Below are positions 1 through 8,501 of a stretch of 64,000 bases of DNA, in pieces (the first letter of the stretch is position 1; each line of letters begins with the position of its first letter). The DNA is taken from contig JAJEBY010000013.1 in NCBI GenBank assembly GCA_022822305.1, positions 257,617-321,616 of the forward strand, written 5' to 3'. Origin of the DNA: Anaerolineae bacterium. GTDB lineage: Bacteria; Chloroflexota; Anaerolineae; Aggregatilineales; Phototrophicaceae. A program made the position numbers and the translations under genes. The notes under the pieces are model-generated. The model was given only the letters and a program-made list of their open reading frames with translations, ran no database searches and was not told where the DNA came from.

Positions 1-198
1 GTTGCCGGCGTGCAAGATATATGGCGGCGCCAGGCCGTTGGCTTGGGCAATCTCGTCAATCGTGCGCCCGTATTGCGTGGCGATCCTGAACAGGTTCTCG
101 CCCGGTTGCACCACGTGTACGCGTTGCGCCAATGCGGCAAATGATCCTGCCGTCATCAAGACGACAAATGTTCCAAAAAGCAAGATTAGACGGCGCAT
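1..198 (-). CDS. Exported LysM-domain protein (cut by window edge)
   Basis: The gene runs off the left edge, so only the first 66 residues are visible. Residues 1-25 form a signal peptide (RRLILLFGTFVVLMTAGSFA core, cleavage after ALA). Residues 28-66 match a LysM repeat: VVQPGENLFRIA, then IAQANGL and an L-x-A-G end. LysM binds the N-acetylglucosamine chains of peptidoglycan or chitin, so the product probably sits outside the membrane on the wall. The start is the ATG at 198-196, with AAGGAG at 204-209 at good spacing and an extended -10 box at 249-257. The missing C-terminal part decides the real function (hydrolase, peptidase or plain binding protein). Confidence 0.85.
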   Translation of the reverse strand, partial: MRRLILLFGTFVVLMTAGSFAALAQRVHVVQPGENLFRIATQYGRTIDEIAQANGLAPPYILHAGN

Positions 199-248
199 GT
201 CTGCTCCTTAACGTTTCAAGGGTAATCCGAATCTAGTGAACGCAAATC

Positions 249-257
249 ATTCTAGCA
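249..257 (-). promoter_or_regulatory. Extended -10 promoter of the LysM gene
   Basis: On the minus strand the site reads TG-C-TAGAAT, about 50 bases before the LysM start. The same ATGCTAGAAT string stands upstream of two other minus-strand genes (43321-43330 and 51418-51427). No clear -35 box. The rest of 199-352 shows no gene. Confidence 0.5.
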
Positions 258-352
258 TGACTTGAAAAAGGGTGCTTAAGGCGGCAATAGCAAAAGATCC
301 GCTGGATTCAGACTTGTATTGAATGCACTCGCCGCGGCGGATTTCGTTTGAA

Positions 353-1243
353 TCAGTGTCCGATTTCCATGCCCAGATCGACGATGGGCAAGCGAGGATC
401 GTTTCCCGACAGCGCAGCGGACGCCCAGATGTAATCGGGGTCGGTAGTGAAAGCGAAGGTACGCGTTGACCCGGCGAGGAAGTTGAGCGTGTAGGTGGTT
501 GTGCCGGGCGCGCTGACCAAGCTGTAGAAGCCGGTGGGCATCAGCACGATATCATGCTGCCGCGCCGTCACCAGCACGTCCGATTTGCCGTCGGCGCTGT
601 AGACGCGCTGATAGGCGTAACCGGTGGGGCGATCGAATTTGAAAAAGCTGAAGCGATTCAACTGCGCTTCCAGCACTGTGCCTTTTTCGTCGGTGCGATG
701 GGTGTCGTGTTTGTGCGGAGGATAACTCGACCAGTTTCCGCCCGGCGTATACAATTCATAGGCCAGCAAGCGATCAGCCGGGAAATCACTCCCGATGACT
801 CGGCAGATCTGTCGCGAGGCGTTGCCGGCGCCCAAGATTTCCATGTCGATATCGCGCGGCTCAATCAATCGCGCAGCTCGGTCTTTTTCCGTCGGCGCCC
901 AACAGCAGGCGAATTCGAAATTATCGGTGAGCGCCTGGATCTCGAACTCGGTATGTGGCGGCAAGTAGACAGCGTAGGGCATGCCGCTGAAGACGCTGTT
1001 GCGTCGGCCGACCGCATCAAAGTCGCCGCGGTTGGTCTTGATATTGCAGACGCCGCTGAGTATGACGGCGAGGTACTCAAAGGCGTCAATCGCGATTTCG
1101 AAGGTCTTGTCTTTGCCAAGACGCACGGCTGCAAAATTCATGGTTTCCCAACCGGCGCGCCTGGCGTCGACGGCGGCAAAGGCGCCGGCCTTTCCGCTGT
1201 CATCCGCGCGCAAGTGCAATCCGTCTGGAGTGAAACTGGCCAT
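353..1243 (-). CDS. iolB: 5-deoxy-glucuronate isomerase (IolB, cupin)
   Basis: IolB converts 5-deoxy-D-glucuronate to 5-dehydro-2-deoxy-D-gluconate in cytoplasmic myo-inositol degradation. The 296-residue length fits the family. The diagnostic metal-binding stretch NWSSYPPHKHD lies near residue 170, with a bicupin layout on either side (N-terminal AVYLPPHTEFE, C-terminal DIVLMPTGFYSLVSAPG). The start has GGAG upstream at good spacing, inside the 14-base gap after the ABC ATPase gene, so it is probably the last gene of that transcript. No other iol gene is visible here, so the rest of the inositol pathway must lie elsewhere or the enzyme serves a related uronate. Family call is firm, pathway is inferred. 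Confidence 0.85.
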   Translation of the reverse strand: MASFTPDGLHLRADDSGKAGAFAAVDARRAGWETMNFAAVRLGKDKTFEIAIDAFEYLAVILSGVCNIKTNRGDFDAVGRRNSVFSGMPYAVYLPPHTEFEIQALTDNFEFACCWAPTEKDRAARLIEPRDIDMEILGAGNASRQICRVIGSDFPADRLLAYELYTPGGNWSSYPPHKHDTHRTDEKGTVLEAQLNRFSFFKFDRPTGYAYQRVYSADGKSDVLVTARQHDIVLMPTGFYSLVSAPGTTTYTLNFLAGSTRTFAFTTDPDYIWASAALSGNDPRLPIVDLGMEIGH

Positions 1244-1257
1244 GTTGATGCTCCGTG

Positions 1258-2214
1258 CTAGGTTACCAAGCCGCGCGTGACACGCATGAACATGTGCTCG
1301 AGATCTTTCTCTTCCTCGGTGAATCCCAGGATGCCGATGTTGTCCTCGAACAGGCTGCGGCTCAGGGTCGTTAATTCTTCGTCATTGCCGGCAAAGTCAA
1401 GGCGCACGCGCGCTCGTCCGCTTTTGGGCGCGATGATCTCTGCGGCTACCACGTTGCGCAGGCTGCCGACCAGATCAATGACGCCTTCGGCGATGTCGTG
1501 ATCCATCACTGTGACGGTGATTTCGCGGTGCGCCATCAACTGCAATTTGAGCTCATCGATGCTGCCCTGCATGATCAGCTCGCCGGCTTCCACGATGCCG
1601 ATATGCGAACAGATATCCTCGACATCGGCCAGGATATGCGAGGAGAAGAAAATCGTCTTGCCCATGTTGGCCAGCTCGCCCAGCAACTCCCGGATTTCGA
1701 CGCGCGCCCTGGGATCTAGCCCCGACGCCGGCTCATCGAGAATCAGCACTTGCGGATCATGCGCCAGCGTGCGCGCCAGCGACAGGCGCTGCTTCATGCC
1801 GCGGCTTAGCTTGTCCACCAGATCCTCACGGCGATGATGCAGGTCCACCAGCTCCAGCAGATCCGCCACCAGCACCTTGCGCTCGTTTTCCGGGATGTCG
1901 TAGCAGGCGGCGAAAAAGTCGAGATATTCCCAGACGCGCAAATCTTCATAGACGCCGAATTCATCGGGCATATAGCCGATGGCTCGCCGCACCGCGCGCC
2001 GGTCTTCCAGGACCGAATGCCCAGCCACCCAAGCTTGACCGTCGGTGGGGCGCGTCAAGGTAGTGAGAATGCGCATGGTAGTGGTCTTGCCGGCGCCATT
2101 CGGTCCGACGAACCCGTAGATCGAGCCGGACGGTACCGACAGCGAAATGCCGCGCAGCGCCTCGAAACTGCCAAAGTTCTTTTTGAGTTCACTCGTCCGA
2201 ATGATTTCTTCCAT
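1258..2214 (-). CDS. ABC transporter ATP-binding protein
   Basis: A 318-residue ABC ATPase of the CcmA/NatA (ABC-2 exporter) type. Walker A is GPNGAGKTTTM (about residues 38-48), the signature is LSRGMKQRLSLA, and Walker B is VLILDEPASGLDPRAR, followed by the H-loop FFSSHIL. The C-terminal ~100 residues form the extra domain common in drug, Na+ or gliding-type exporters. It lies 15 bases downstream of the 834-residue membrane protein gene on the same strand, so the two are probably cotranscribed and may work together. A typical ABC-2 permease gene is not next to it, which is odd; the permease must be encoded elsewhere. Confidence 0.92.
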   Translation of the reverse strand: MEEIIRTSELKKNFGSFEALRGISLSVPSGSIYGFVGPNGAGKTTTMRILTTLTRPTDGQAWVAGHSVLEDRRAVRRAIGYMPDEFGVYEDLRVWEYLDFFAACYDIPENERKVLVADLLELVDLHHRREDLVDKLSRGMKQRLSLARTLAHDPQVLILDEPASGLDPRARVEIRELLGELANMGKTIFFSSHILADVEDICSHIGIVEAGELIMQGSIDELKLQLMAHREITVTVMDHDIAEGVIDLVGSLRNVVAAEIIAPKSGRARVRLDFAGNDEELTTLSRSLFEDNIGILGFTEEEKDLEHMFMRVTRGLVT

Positions 2215-2229
2215 CGCGAAATCGCCTTC

Positions 2230-4734
2230 TTAGTCGTAGGAGCCGGTCTGTTCGATGCGGATGCGACGGACACGCGCAGTACCGATGCCTTCCCCATATT
2301 GCAGCCGCAACCGCACCAAGTTGCCGACGCCGATATAGGGCTGCGGCGCTTCAAATTCCAGCTCGTCGCCATCGCGGAAGCTATAGATATCATAATCATC
2401 GGTGAGCCAGTTATACAGCTGGATATCCAGCTGCTGCGCGTATCCGCCGCCGCGATCGACCTCGACGTACAGCCGCTCGACCACATCCATTTCCAGTCCG
2501 GGCAGGGGATGCAGCAGGAACTCCACCGATTGTCCCTCATAGAGATTGAAACTCTCGGTGCCTAGATGCTGGATTTCGTCACGCGTGAGCGCGAACCAGG
2601 AGAAATGTTCCGATGTTAGCGTCGCGCGTTGGCCCGGCGGATTGATCGCGACTGCCAGTTCAATCAGATACAAGGTTGTATCAATCGAGCCCCAACTTGC
2701 GCCGCTGATCTCCAGATCGCGGGGCCAGGCATCGCTCCATCCGGCCAGATAAAGTCCGGCGCCGCGCGCCGTCGATTCGTATTGATCGAAGACAAAACTG
2801 GCGAGGAAGGATTGTTCGCGCGCCGCTTGTCGCTCCGCCACTGATCGCGCGCCCAGGAACGCCCGGCTGCGCAAATAGCGTTCGCCTTGTATCTGTCTCA
2901 TCGAGACATTCTGGTCGGTGCCGGCGAAAGGCGACCTGCCCAGCGCAAAGGGGGACATGTGCAACTCCAGCGGATTCGGCTGCGCCGGATAGTTGCCGAT
3001 GCTTGCGCGCAACGCTTCGGCATCCAGTGCCAGGGTGTCGCCGGGCGCTAAGTCGTCATTGAGCGCGTAATACAGTTGCGGGCCGAGGATGACCGCATCG
3101 CGCAAGGTGATATCGCTGCGATTGCTGATGGCGCCTTGATAGGCGCTGACCATGCGGCCATCGTCCTGCAATTGAAAACCAAGCGTGAAACTGCCCTCGA
3201 TATCCGGGCGCGGGACATAACCGTTGAGCGTGAAATTGGCGAAGATGCCGCCATCGATGGTGAAGTCGCGAGCGGCGAAGCTTGCCCCCTGCGAAATCTC
3301 GGTCGCGGTCTGGATGGTATTGCTGGCGAAGATGCTGCTCGGCGTGGTGGCGCCGGCCACTGCGAGGAAGGCGTCGCGCGGCGCTTCCAGCGAATAGGTG
3401 GCGCGGCGTGGCGACAGCAATCCAAAGAACTGGTCGACTTGCGCCTCGGCCACGTCGGCATAAGACTTGACCACACTTAGCCGGCTGACGATGATTTCGC
3501 CGCCGCGCAAGCTGAATCCGACCGTCCAGGCGATGCCGGTGAAAACGATAATCACGATGGGAATAGTGTACCATCCCCAGCCGCTGCGATTGATGCGCGA
3601 CAAAATGAAAAAGTTTAGCGGGCCGATGATGATGACATAGAGCGCAAGAAAAAGGCACAAGGCTTGAATCGGCGGCAGCAAATCGACGCCGGGCAGGTTG
3701 GCGACGGCTTCCGCGCCCCATTCCGGTCGGGTGAAGCCGCCGATCCAGGCTGGATGCGGTTCTCGCGTGGCCAGAATCTTCAGCCACAGCTGATTGCTGC
3801 CGGGCCAGCTCGCCAGCGGTTCCAGGGTGACATCGGCCGCCAGCATATCAACTATGCCCGCGCCGATCGTGCGACGCGCCAGCAGCGGGGCGCCTTCGTC
3901 CTCGACCAGTGTCTGCGCATCTTCATGGAGCGCGCCGGTGACGATGATGCTGCGCTCGCTCAGCTGGCTGTCATTATCGCCAATGAAGCGGGCGTAGGCG
4001 CTCAAGTCGTCCAGCGCGCGGCTGCCTTCCGGCCGCATCGGCAAGATATCGATCAAGCCCCGCGCGCTGCGCTGCGCCGACGGTCCGCCGGACACGATCA
4101 AATGACCGCCAGCATAAATCCAGCGGCGCAGCGCCAATTGCTGCTCGGCCGACAAGTTCTCGCTGTCGATATCGATCAACAGCATGATATCCAGCGCCGC
4201 CAGCGACTGCGCATCTTCCGGGATCTCGTGCGCAAGCCAAATCGTTTGCTCCGCCTTGGATCCGCCGATATGCAGGCCGGACAGATTCGGCACTCGCGTA
4301 TTCGGTCCGCTGACGACGGCGACCAACTGATCAAAGGGCTGTAGATCAAAGAGCGCAGCGTCACGCGTCGCGCGCACATTGCCGTCGGCGTCGATCAACT
4401 CGACGCGAATGCTGTCCGGGAATGAACGCGCCTGGATATTGATTGTGGCAGACTTTTGCGCGCCGCTGGGTAGGTCGATGGGCACGCTGAAGGCATTGCC
4501 TACGACCGTACCCGATGTTTCCGGCCGGATGACTAGCCGACCCAGCAGCGATTCGCCGTTGTTCTTGAGTTCCACGCGCACGGGCGTCCAGGTTCCGGGA
4601 CGAAAAAAGGAATCGAAGCCGACCTCGACCGACATTTCGATGACATCCTGGAAGCTGTCTTGCGCGCCGACAGGCAGGCAGAAGACGAGCAACAGGATGC
4701 AGAGTCGTAAGGCGATGGAAGCGCGCCTGGTCAT
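2230..4734 (-). CDS. Large exported/membrane protein with GATase-like domain, ABC-associated
   Basis: 834 residues from the ATG at 4734, which has GAGAGGAAC upstream and begins a clean signal peptide (MTRRASIALRLCILLLVFC, ending PVGAQ). The upstream in-frame ATG at 4818 would bury this signal. The first ~350 residues are beta-rich, then a Rossmann-like stretch (LDIMLLIDIDSENL, YAGGHLIVSGG) as in the GATase-like domains of proteins paired with ABC transporters. Two membrane spans follow (PIQALCLFLALYVIIIGPL and TIPIVIIVFTGIAWTVGF). The C-terminal ~400 residues are beta-rich and probably outside. Its place just before an ABC ATPase gene suggests an accessory subunit, by analogy with the GldG-type partners; that is inference. 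I do not recognise a named family. Confidence 0.75.
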   Translation of the reverse strand: MTRRASIALRLCILLLVFCLPVGAQDSFQDVIEMSVEVGFDSFFRPGTWTPVRVELKNNGESLLGRLVIRPETSGTVVGNAFSVPIDLPSGAQKSATINIQARSFPDSIRVELIDADGNVRATRDAALFDLQPFDQLVAVVSGPNTRVPNLSGLHIGGSKAEQTIWLAHEIPEDAQSLAALDIMLLIDIDSENLSAEQQLALRRWIYAGGHLIVSGGPSAQRSARGLIDILPMRPEGSRALDDLSAYARFIGDNDSQLSERSIIVTGALHEDAQTLVEDEGAPLLARRTIGAGIVDMLAADVTLEPLASWPGSNQLWLKILATREPHPAWIGGFTRPEWGAEAVANLPGVDLLPPIQALCLFLALYVIIIGPLNFFILSRINRSGWGWYTIPIVIIVFTGIAWTVGFSLRGGEIIVSRLSVVKSYADVAEAQVDQFFGLLSPRRATYSLEAPRDAFLAVAGATTPSSIFASNTIQTATEISQGASFAARDFTIDGGIFANFTLNGYVPRPDIEGSFTLGFQLQDDGRMVSAYQGAISNRSDITLRDAVILGPQLYYALNDDLAPGDTLALDAEALRASIGNYPAQPNPLELHMSPFALGRSPFAGTDQNVSMRQIQGERYLRSRAFLGARSVAERQAAREQSFLASFVFDQYESTARGAGLYLAGWSDAWPRDLEISGASWGSIDTTLYLIELAVAINPPGQRATLTSEHFSWFALTRDEIQHLGTESFNLYEGQSVEFLLHPLPGLEMDVVERLYVEVDRGGGYAQQLDIQLYNWLTDDYDIYSFRDGDELEFEAPQPYIGVGNLVRLRLQYGEGIGTARVRRIRIEQTGSYD

Positions 4735-4795
4735 CAGAGTTCCTCTCAATGAATGAACCCCGTCGCTGAGACGCGTCGATGGTTCAGTGCCGCCT

Positions 4796-4804
4796 ATTGT
4801 AGCA
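4796..4804 (-). promoter_or_regulatory. Extended -10 promoter of the membrane protein-ABC-iolB run
   Basis: Minus strand TG-C-TACAAT, about 62 bases before the ATG at 4734. It lies between the two divergent genes and gives a leader of about 55 bases. No convincing -35 box. Confidence 0.5.
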
Positions 4805-4885
4805 CGACAGCCCCGCAATTCATGCCGTCAATGCGGCAGCGCGCTGAAAGGACGATTCAGGGTGCGGATAGTGATGGCATTGGGC

Positions 4886-4891
4886 TATAGT
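4886..4891 (+). promoter_or_regulatory. Probable -10 box of the aldo/keto reductase gene
   Basis: GGGC-TATAGT about 47 bases before the ATG at 4938; the same GGC context precedes the TATAAT boxes at 12460 and 28989. Confidence 0.4.
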
Positions 4892-4937
4892 AGAAGCTTA
4901 TCTGTAGCATACTGAATTTGCGGAGCGGAGCACGAAG

Positions 4938-5921
4938 ATGGTCTATCAAGCGGCGAATTCGCGTTACGATGCCATGCAATATCGACGCAGCGGCCGCAGC
5001 GGTCTGCTGTTGCCGGCGATATCGATCGGCATTTGGTGGAATTTCGGCGGGATCGACACGATAGAAACGCCGCGCCAGATTTTGCGCCGGGCTTTTGATC
5101 GCGGCATCACTCATATCGATATCGCCAACAATTATGGTCCGCCGCCCGGCTCGGCAGAAGAAACTTTCGGCCAGATTTTCCGCCATGATCTGGCGCCCTA
5201 TCGCGACGAGCTGATTGTCTCCAACAAAGCCGGTCATAAGATGTGGGACGGTCCCTACGGCGAGTGGGGATCGCGAAAGTATCTCATCGCCAGTTGCGAT
5301 CAAAGTCTGAAGCGCACGGGACTCGAATACTTCGATATCTTCTACAGCCATCGTCCCGATCCTGATACCCCCATGGAAGAGACGATGGGCGCGCTGGATT
5401 TCATCGTACGCAGCGGACGCGCCCTTTACGTCGGCGTCTCTAGCTACACGCCTGAACAAACGCTTGAAGCGGCGCGCATCTTGCGTGAACTGGGCACGCC
5501 CTGCCTGATTCATCAGCCGCGCTACAATATGTTCGACCGCCGCATTGAAGCCGGATTGCTCGATGTGCTGGCGGACGAGGGTATCGGCTGCATCAGCTTC
5601 TCGCCGCTGGATCAAGGCATTCTGACTGACAAATACATCGGCGCCACACCAGACGATTCCCGCGCCGTGAAACATCAATGGGACGATGATCGGACCGCAC
5701 AAAAGATCGACAAAGTGCGTCAATTGAGCGCCATTGCCCGCGAACGGGGACAGAATATGGCCCAGTTGGCGATCGCCTGGAACCTGCGTCTTCCGCAGAT
5801 GACATCGGCGCTTATCGGCGCCAGCAAACCGGAACAGATCGACGATGCCGCGGCTGCGGTGGACAAGCTTGATTTCAGCGCGGACGAACTGACGCGGATT
5901 GAGCGCATCCTGAGCGAGTAG
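4938..5921 (+). CDS. Aldo/keto reductase (YghZ / L-glyceraldehyde-3-phosphate reductase type)
   Basis: 327-residue cytoplasmic NADPH-dependent oxidoreductase with a TIM-barrel fold. The catalytic tetrad is complete: D61 and Y66 in DIANNYG, K97 in SNKAGHKMW, H138 in FYSHRPD. The N-terminus (YRRSGRSGLLLPAISIG) and the GPPPGSAEE insertion match the YghZ/Kv-beta-like subgroup, which reduces L-glyceraldehyde 3-phosphate or methylglyoxal. The start is supported by GGAG eight bases upstream. It lies 28 bases before an FGGY sugar kinase on the same strand, pointing to a small sugar-handling operon. The exact substrate cannot be read from sequence. Confidence 0.88.
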   Translation: MVYQAANSRYDAMQYRRSGRSGLLLPAISIGIWWNFGGIDTIETPRQILRRAFDRGITHIDIANNYGPPPGSAEETFGQIFRHDLAPYRDELIVSNKAGHKMWDGPYGEWGSRKYLIASCDQSLKRTGLEYFDIFYSHRPDPDTPMEETMGALDFIVRSGRALYVGVSSYTPEQTLEAARILRELGTPCLIHQPRYNMFDRRIEAGLLDVLADEGIGCISFSPLDQGILTDKYIGATPDDSRAVKHQWDDDRTAQKIDKVRQLSAIARERGQNMAQLAIAWNLRLPQMTSALIGASKPEQIDDAAAAVDKLDFSADELTRIERILSE

Positions 5922-5949
5922 CTCGAAGGCGCTCAAGAGGACAATGCCG

Positions 5950-7398
5950 ATGACGCTTCTCGTCATTGACCTCGGTAGCTCATCGGCGCGGTCGCTGCTA
6001 TTCGACGACGGCGGGCGCCTGATCCCGGACGCCATTTGCAACCGGGGACACGACTTCCGGACCGACAATGCTGGACGCGCCGATGCCGATGCGGCAGAGC
6101 TGCGTGCGCTGACCGAGGCCTGTATCGACGACATCTTGACGCATCCGGCCGCGGATTCTATTCGCGCTGTCGGTATGGCGAGTTTCGCTGGCAACTGGCT
6201 CGGCGTCGATGCCGAGGGAAATGCCTGTACGCCGGTCTATACCTATGCCGATTCGCGGAGTCGAATACAGATTCCCACACTGCAGGAAAGCCTTGGCGGC
6301 GATGCGGAAGCTTATCATCAGGCCACCGGCTGCATCATGCACCCGGCGTATCTGCCCGCTCAGTATGCCTGGCTGTCTGCGACCGACCCCGCGAGAGCAG
6401 CGCGTATTCACCGCCTGTGCGACATCGGCGGCTATCTGTATCGCCACTGGTTCGCGCGCGAAGCGCCGATGAGCTATTCGATCGCCAGCTGGAGCGGCCT
6501 GTTCGATTCAAGCGAGCGACGCTGGCACGATGAATACGCGGCGCGAATGGTCGGCGCCGGACTAATTGACAAGTTACCGCCTGCCGCTGATATTGACGCG
6601 ACGCAGCGGGGCCTCTGTGATGACTACGCGCGGCGTTGGCCTGCTTTGAGTGACCGGCCCTTTTTTCTGGCTTTGGGCGATGGGGCCGCCGCCAATGTCG
6701 GCTCGGGCGCGGTCGACGCCGAGCATATCGCCTTGACCATCGGCACGACATCGGCGCTGCGCGTCGTCAAGCCGGTTGAGCATGTGCCGGCGGGACTGTG
6801 GCGTTATCTGGTGCAAGCGGGCATGCCACTGATCGGTGGCGCCACTAGCGAGGGCGGCAATGTCTTTCAGTGGGCGATTGAAGCGATGCGGCTGGATGCG
6901 GGGGCGGTCAGCGCTGACCTGAACAAGCGCGCGCCCGATCAGCATGGCTTGACCGTGCTGCCGCTGCTGGCGGGGGAACGCAGTCCCGGCTGGCATCCGG
7001 ACGCCAGCGGCGCCATCCACGGTATTCGGCGCAACACCGACGGTCTGGATATCTTGCAGGCGCAGATGGAAGCGGTAGCGATGCGGCTGTCGATGGTTTA
7101 CGAGGCCTTGAAAGCCCCTGGCAGCAAGGTGATGGCGGGCGGGGGCGCCTTGCGCTCATCGCCGATCTGGGCGCAGATGATCGCCGATGCCTTCGACACG
7201 CCGATCCACTTGATCGATGAGGACGAAATTACGGCGCGCGGCGTGGCGTTGCTGTTGCGTCAGCGCCTTGATGGCGTCGCGCTTGATGCCGATGCGCCGC
7301 GAGTGAGCCAAATAGCGCGGCCGAAAGCGCCGCATGTTCGCGCTTTCCGTGCGTCTCGCGAGCGACAGCTGGATCTCTATCGCCGGCTTTATGGCTAG
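5950..7398 (+). CDS. FGGY-family carbohydrate kinase (gluconokinase-like)
   Basis: 482 residues with the two-domain actin-like fold of FGGY kinases, which phosphorylate a sugar or polyol with ATP in the cytoplasm. Seen: N-terminal phosphate loop LLVIDLGSSSARSLLF, GDGAAANVGSG and the phosphate-2 motif LTIGTTSALR, LAGERSPGWHPDASG (the form typical of gluconokinases), and the adenosine motif MAGGGALRSSPIW. Two ATGs compete: 5944 is only 3 bases from GAGG (5937-5940), 5950 is 9 bases away and is preferred. The last four bases overlap the end of the convergent PLP enzyme gene. Gluconate is the best guess; xylulose or a related sugar is possible. Confidence 0.87.
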   Translation: MTLLVIDLGSSSARSLLFDDGGRLIPDAICNRGHDFRTDNAGRADADAAELRALTEACIDDILTHPAADSIRAVGMASFAGNWLGVDAEGNACTPVYTYADSRSRIQIPTLQESLGGDAEAYHQATGCIMHPAYLPAQYAWLSATDPARAARIHRLCDIGGYLYRHWFAREAPMSYSIASWSGLFDSSERRWHDEYAARMVGAGLIDKLPPAADIDATQRGLCDDYARRWPALSDRPFFLALGDGAAANVGSGAVDAEHIALTIGTTSALRVVKPVEHVPAGLWRYLVQAGMPLIGGATSEGGNVFQWAIEAMRLDAGAVSADLNKRAPDQHGLTVLPLLAGERSPGWHPDASGAIHGIRRNTDGLDILQAQMEAVAMRLSMVYEALKAPGSKVMAGGGALRSSPIWAQMIADAFDTPIHLIDEDEITARGVALLLRQRLDGVALDADAPRVSQIARPKAPHVRAFRASRERQLDLYRRLYG

Positions 7399-8360
7399 AT
7401 CTTGTGTTCCAGCATGAGCTGGACGTAAGTCGCCGCTTCAGCCAGTGAATCGTTCCCGCCACAAATCAGAAGCGTAAGATGAGCATCCGCGCCCAGGCGA
7501 TCCTTGATGCGGTCGGCAGCGGCGAGGGTGCTGGCGGCCGCCAATTCGGCGAAAACCTTCTCCTCCTCCATCAGCAGCTGCTGCGCCGCGACCATGTCGC
7601 GATCGCTGACGATGATAAGATCTTCCAGATGCCGGGCACAGAGATCGAGGGCGGTCTGGCCGACGAAGGGACCGCCCAGTGTCTTGGAGAGCGAGGTCGG
7701 CGTAATATTGACGACTTGGCCGGCTTCCAGCGCGCGCGCCATGGTAGGCGCCTTTTCCGGCTCGACGCCCCAAATGCGAACTGAGGGCTTAAGCGCTTTG
7801 ATGGCGCAGATGATGCCGGCGATTAAGCCGCCGCCGCCGATGCTGACGATGATATCGGTCAACTCGGGGCAATCTTCCAAAATCTCCAGCGCGACGATGC
7901 CATTTCCCGCCATCTGTTCGTCGTTGTCAAAGGGATGCAGCGAGGTGCGACCTTTCGCCACCCATTCGTCGGCGCGGGCGAAGGCCGCGGCCGCATCCGG
8001 CAGCAATTCGATCGCGGCGCCATAAGCGCGGGTGGCATTTATGGAGCCGGCCGGCGCATTTTCCGGCATGCAGACGATGGCATCGACGCCGAGAACGCCG
8101 CTGCAATACCCCACCGCGCGAGCGAAGTTGCCGCCGCTGACCGCCACCACGCCGCCATCCAGCGCCTCTTGACCCAGCGCAAGCATCTGATGGAAGCAGC
8201 CGCGCGTTTTGAAGGAGCCGCTGTGCTGGAACAGCTCCAGCTTGAGATCGACTGGGCAGCCGAGACGCCGGCTTAGGCCGACAGAATGCCAATACGGGGT
8301 GCGACGATACAAATGCCTTACGTTATCAGCCGCTCGCTGCACATCATCGAGTGAGATCAT
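7395..8360 (-). CDS. PLP-dependent threonine/serine dehydratase-like enzyme
   Basis: 321 residues of fold-type II PLP enzyme (threonine ammonia-lyase, serine racemase or serine dehydratase). The PLP lysine is K51 in SGSFKTRG, the phosphate-binding loop is SIGGGGLIAG, and GGNDS near the end holds the pyridine nitrogen. There is no C-terminal ACT domain, so the enzyme is of the catabolic or racemase type, not the isoleucine-regulated biosynthetic one. The ATG at 8360 is preferred over the in-frame TTG two codons upstream. Its stop overlaps the FGGY kinase gene by four bases, tail to tail. An extended -10 box stands at 8397-8405. Confidence 0.87.
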   Translation of the reverse strand: MISLDDVQRAADNVRHLYRRTPYWHSVGLSRRLGCPVDLKLELFQHSGSFKTRGCFHQMLALGQEALDGGVVAVSGGNFARAVGYCSGVLGVDAIVCMPENAPAGSINATRAYGAAIELLPDAAAAFARADEWVAKGRTSLHPFDNDEQMAGNGIVALEILEDCPELTDIIVSIGGGGLIAGIICAIKALKPSVRIWGVEPEKAPTMARALEAGQVVNITPTSLSKTLGGPFVGQTALDLCARHLEDLIIVSDRDMVAAQQLLMEEEKVFAELAAASTLAAADRIKDRLGADAHLTLLICGGNDSLAEAATYVQLMLEHKI

Positions 8361-8396
8361 TCGCAAAACCTGTCGCTGACTTTAGACACGCGCCTG

Positions 8397-8405
8397 AATA
8401 TAACA
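8397..8405 (-). promoter_or_regulatory. Extended -10 promoter of the dehydratase gene
   Basis: Minus strand TG-T-TATATT about 37 bases before the ATG at 8360. No -35 box at 17 bases. Confidence 0.5.
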
Positions 8406-8462
8406 TGGATTGGAGGGCAAATCAGCGGTCGGTGAGCGGGCAGGGCGGGGGATTGGGCGTCA

Positions 8463-8486
8463 GGGCCAGCGCCGTCGCGCTGACCC
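8463..8486 (-). terminator. GC-rich hairpin after the haloperoxidase-like gene
   Basis: Ten-base arms (GGGCCAGCGC / GCGCTGACCC, one mismatch) around a CGTC loop, 16 bases past the stop at 8502. There is no T run after it on the minus strand, so it may be a non-canonical terminator or an RNA-stabilising stem. Confidence 0.4.
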
Positions 8487-8501
8487 TCGCGATTCATTAC
8501 G

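Noticed and set aside
4857..6194. 445-residue minus-strand open frame
   Set aside because: It is opposite the aldo/keto reductase with its complete catalytic tetrad and lacks domain features.
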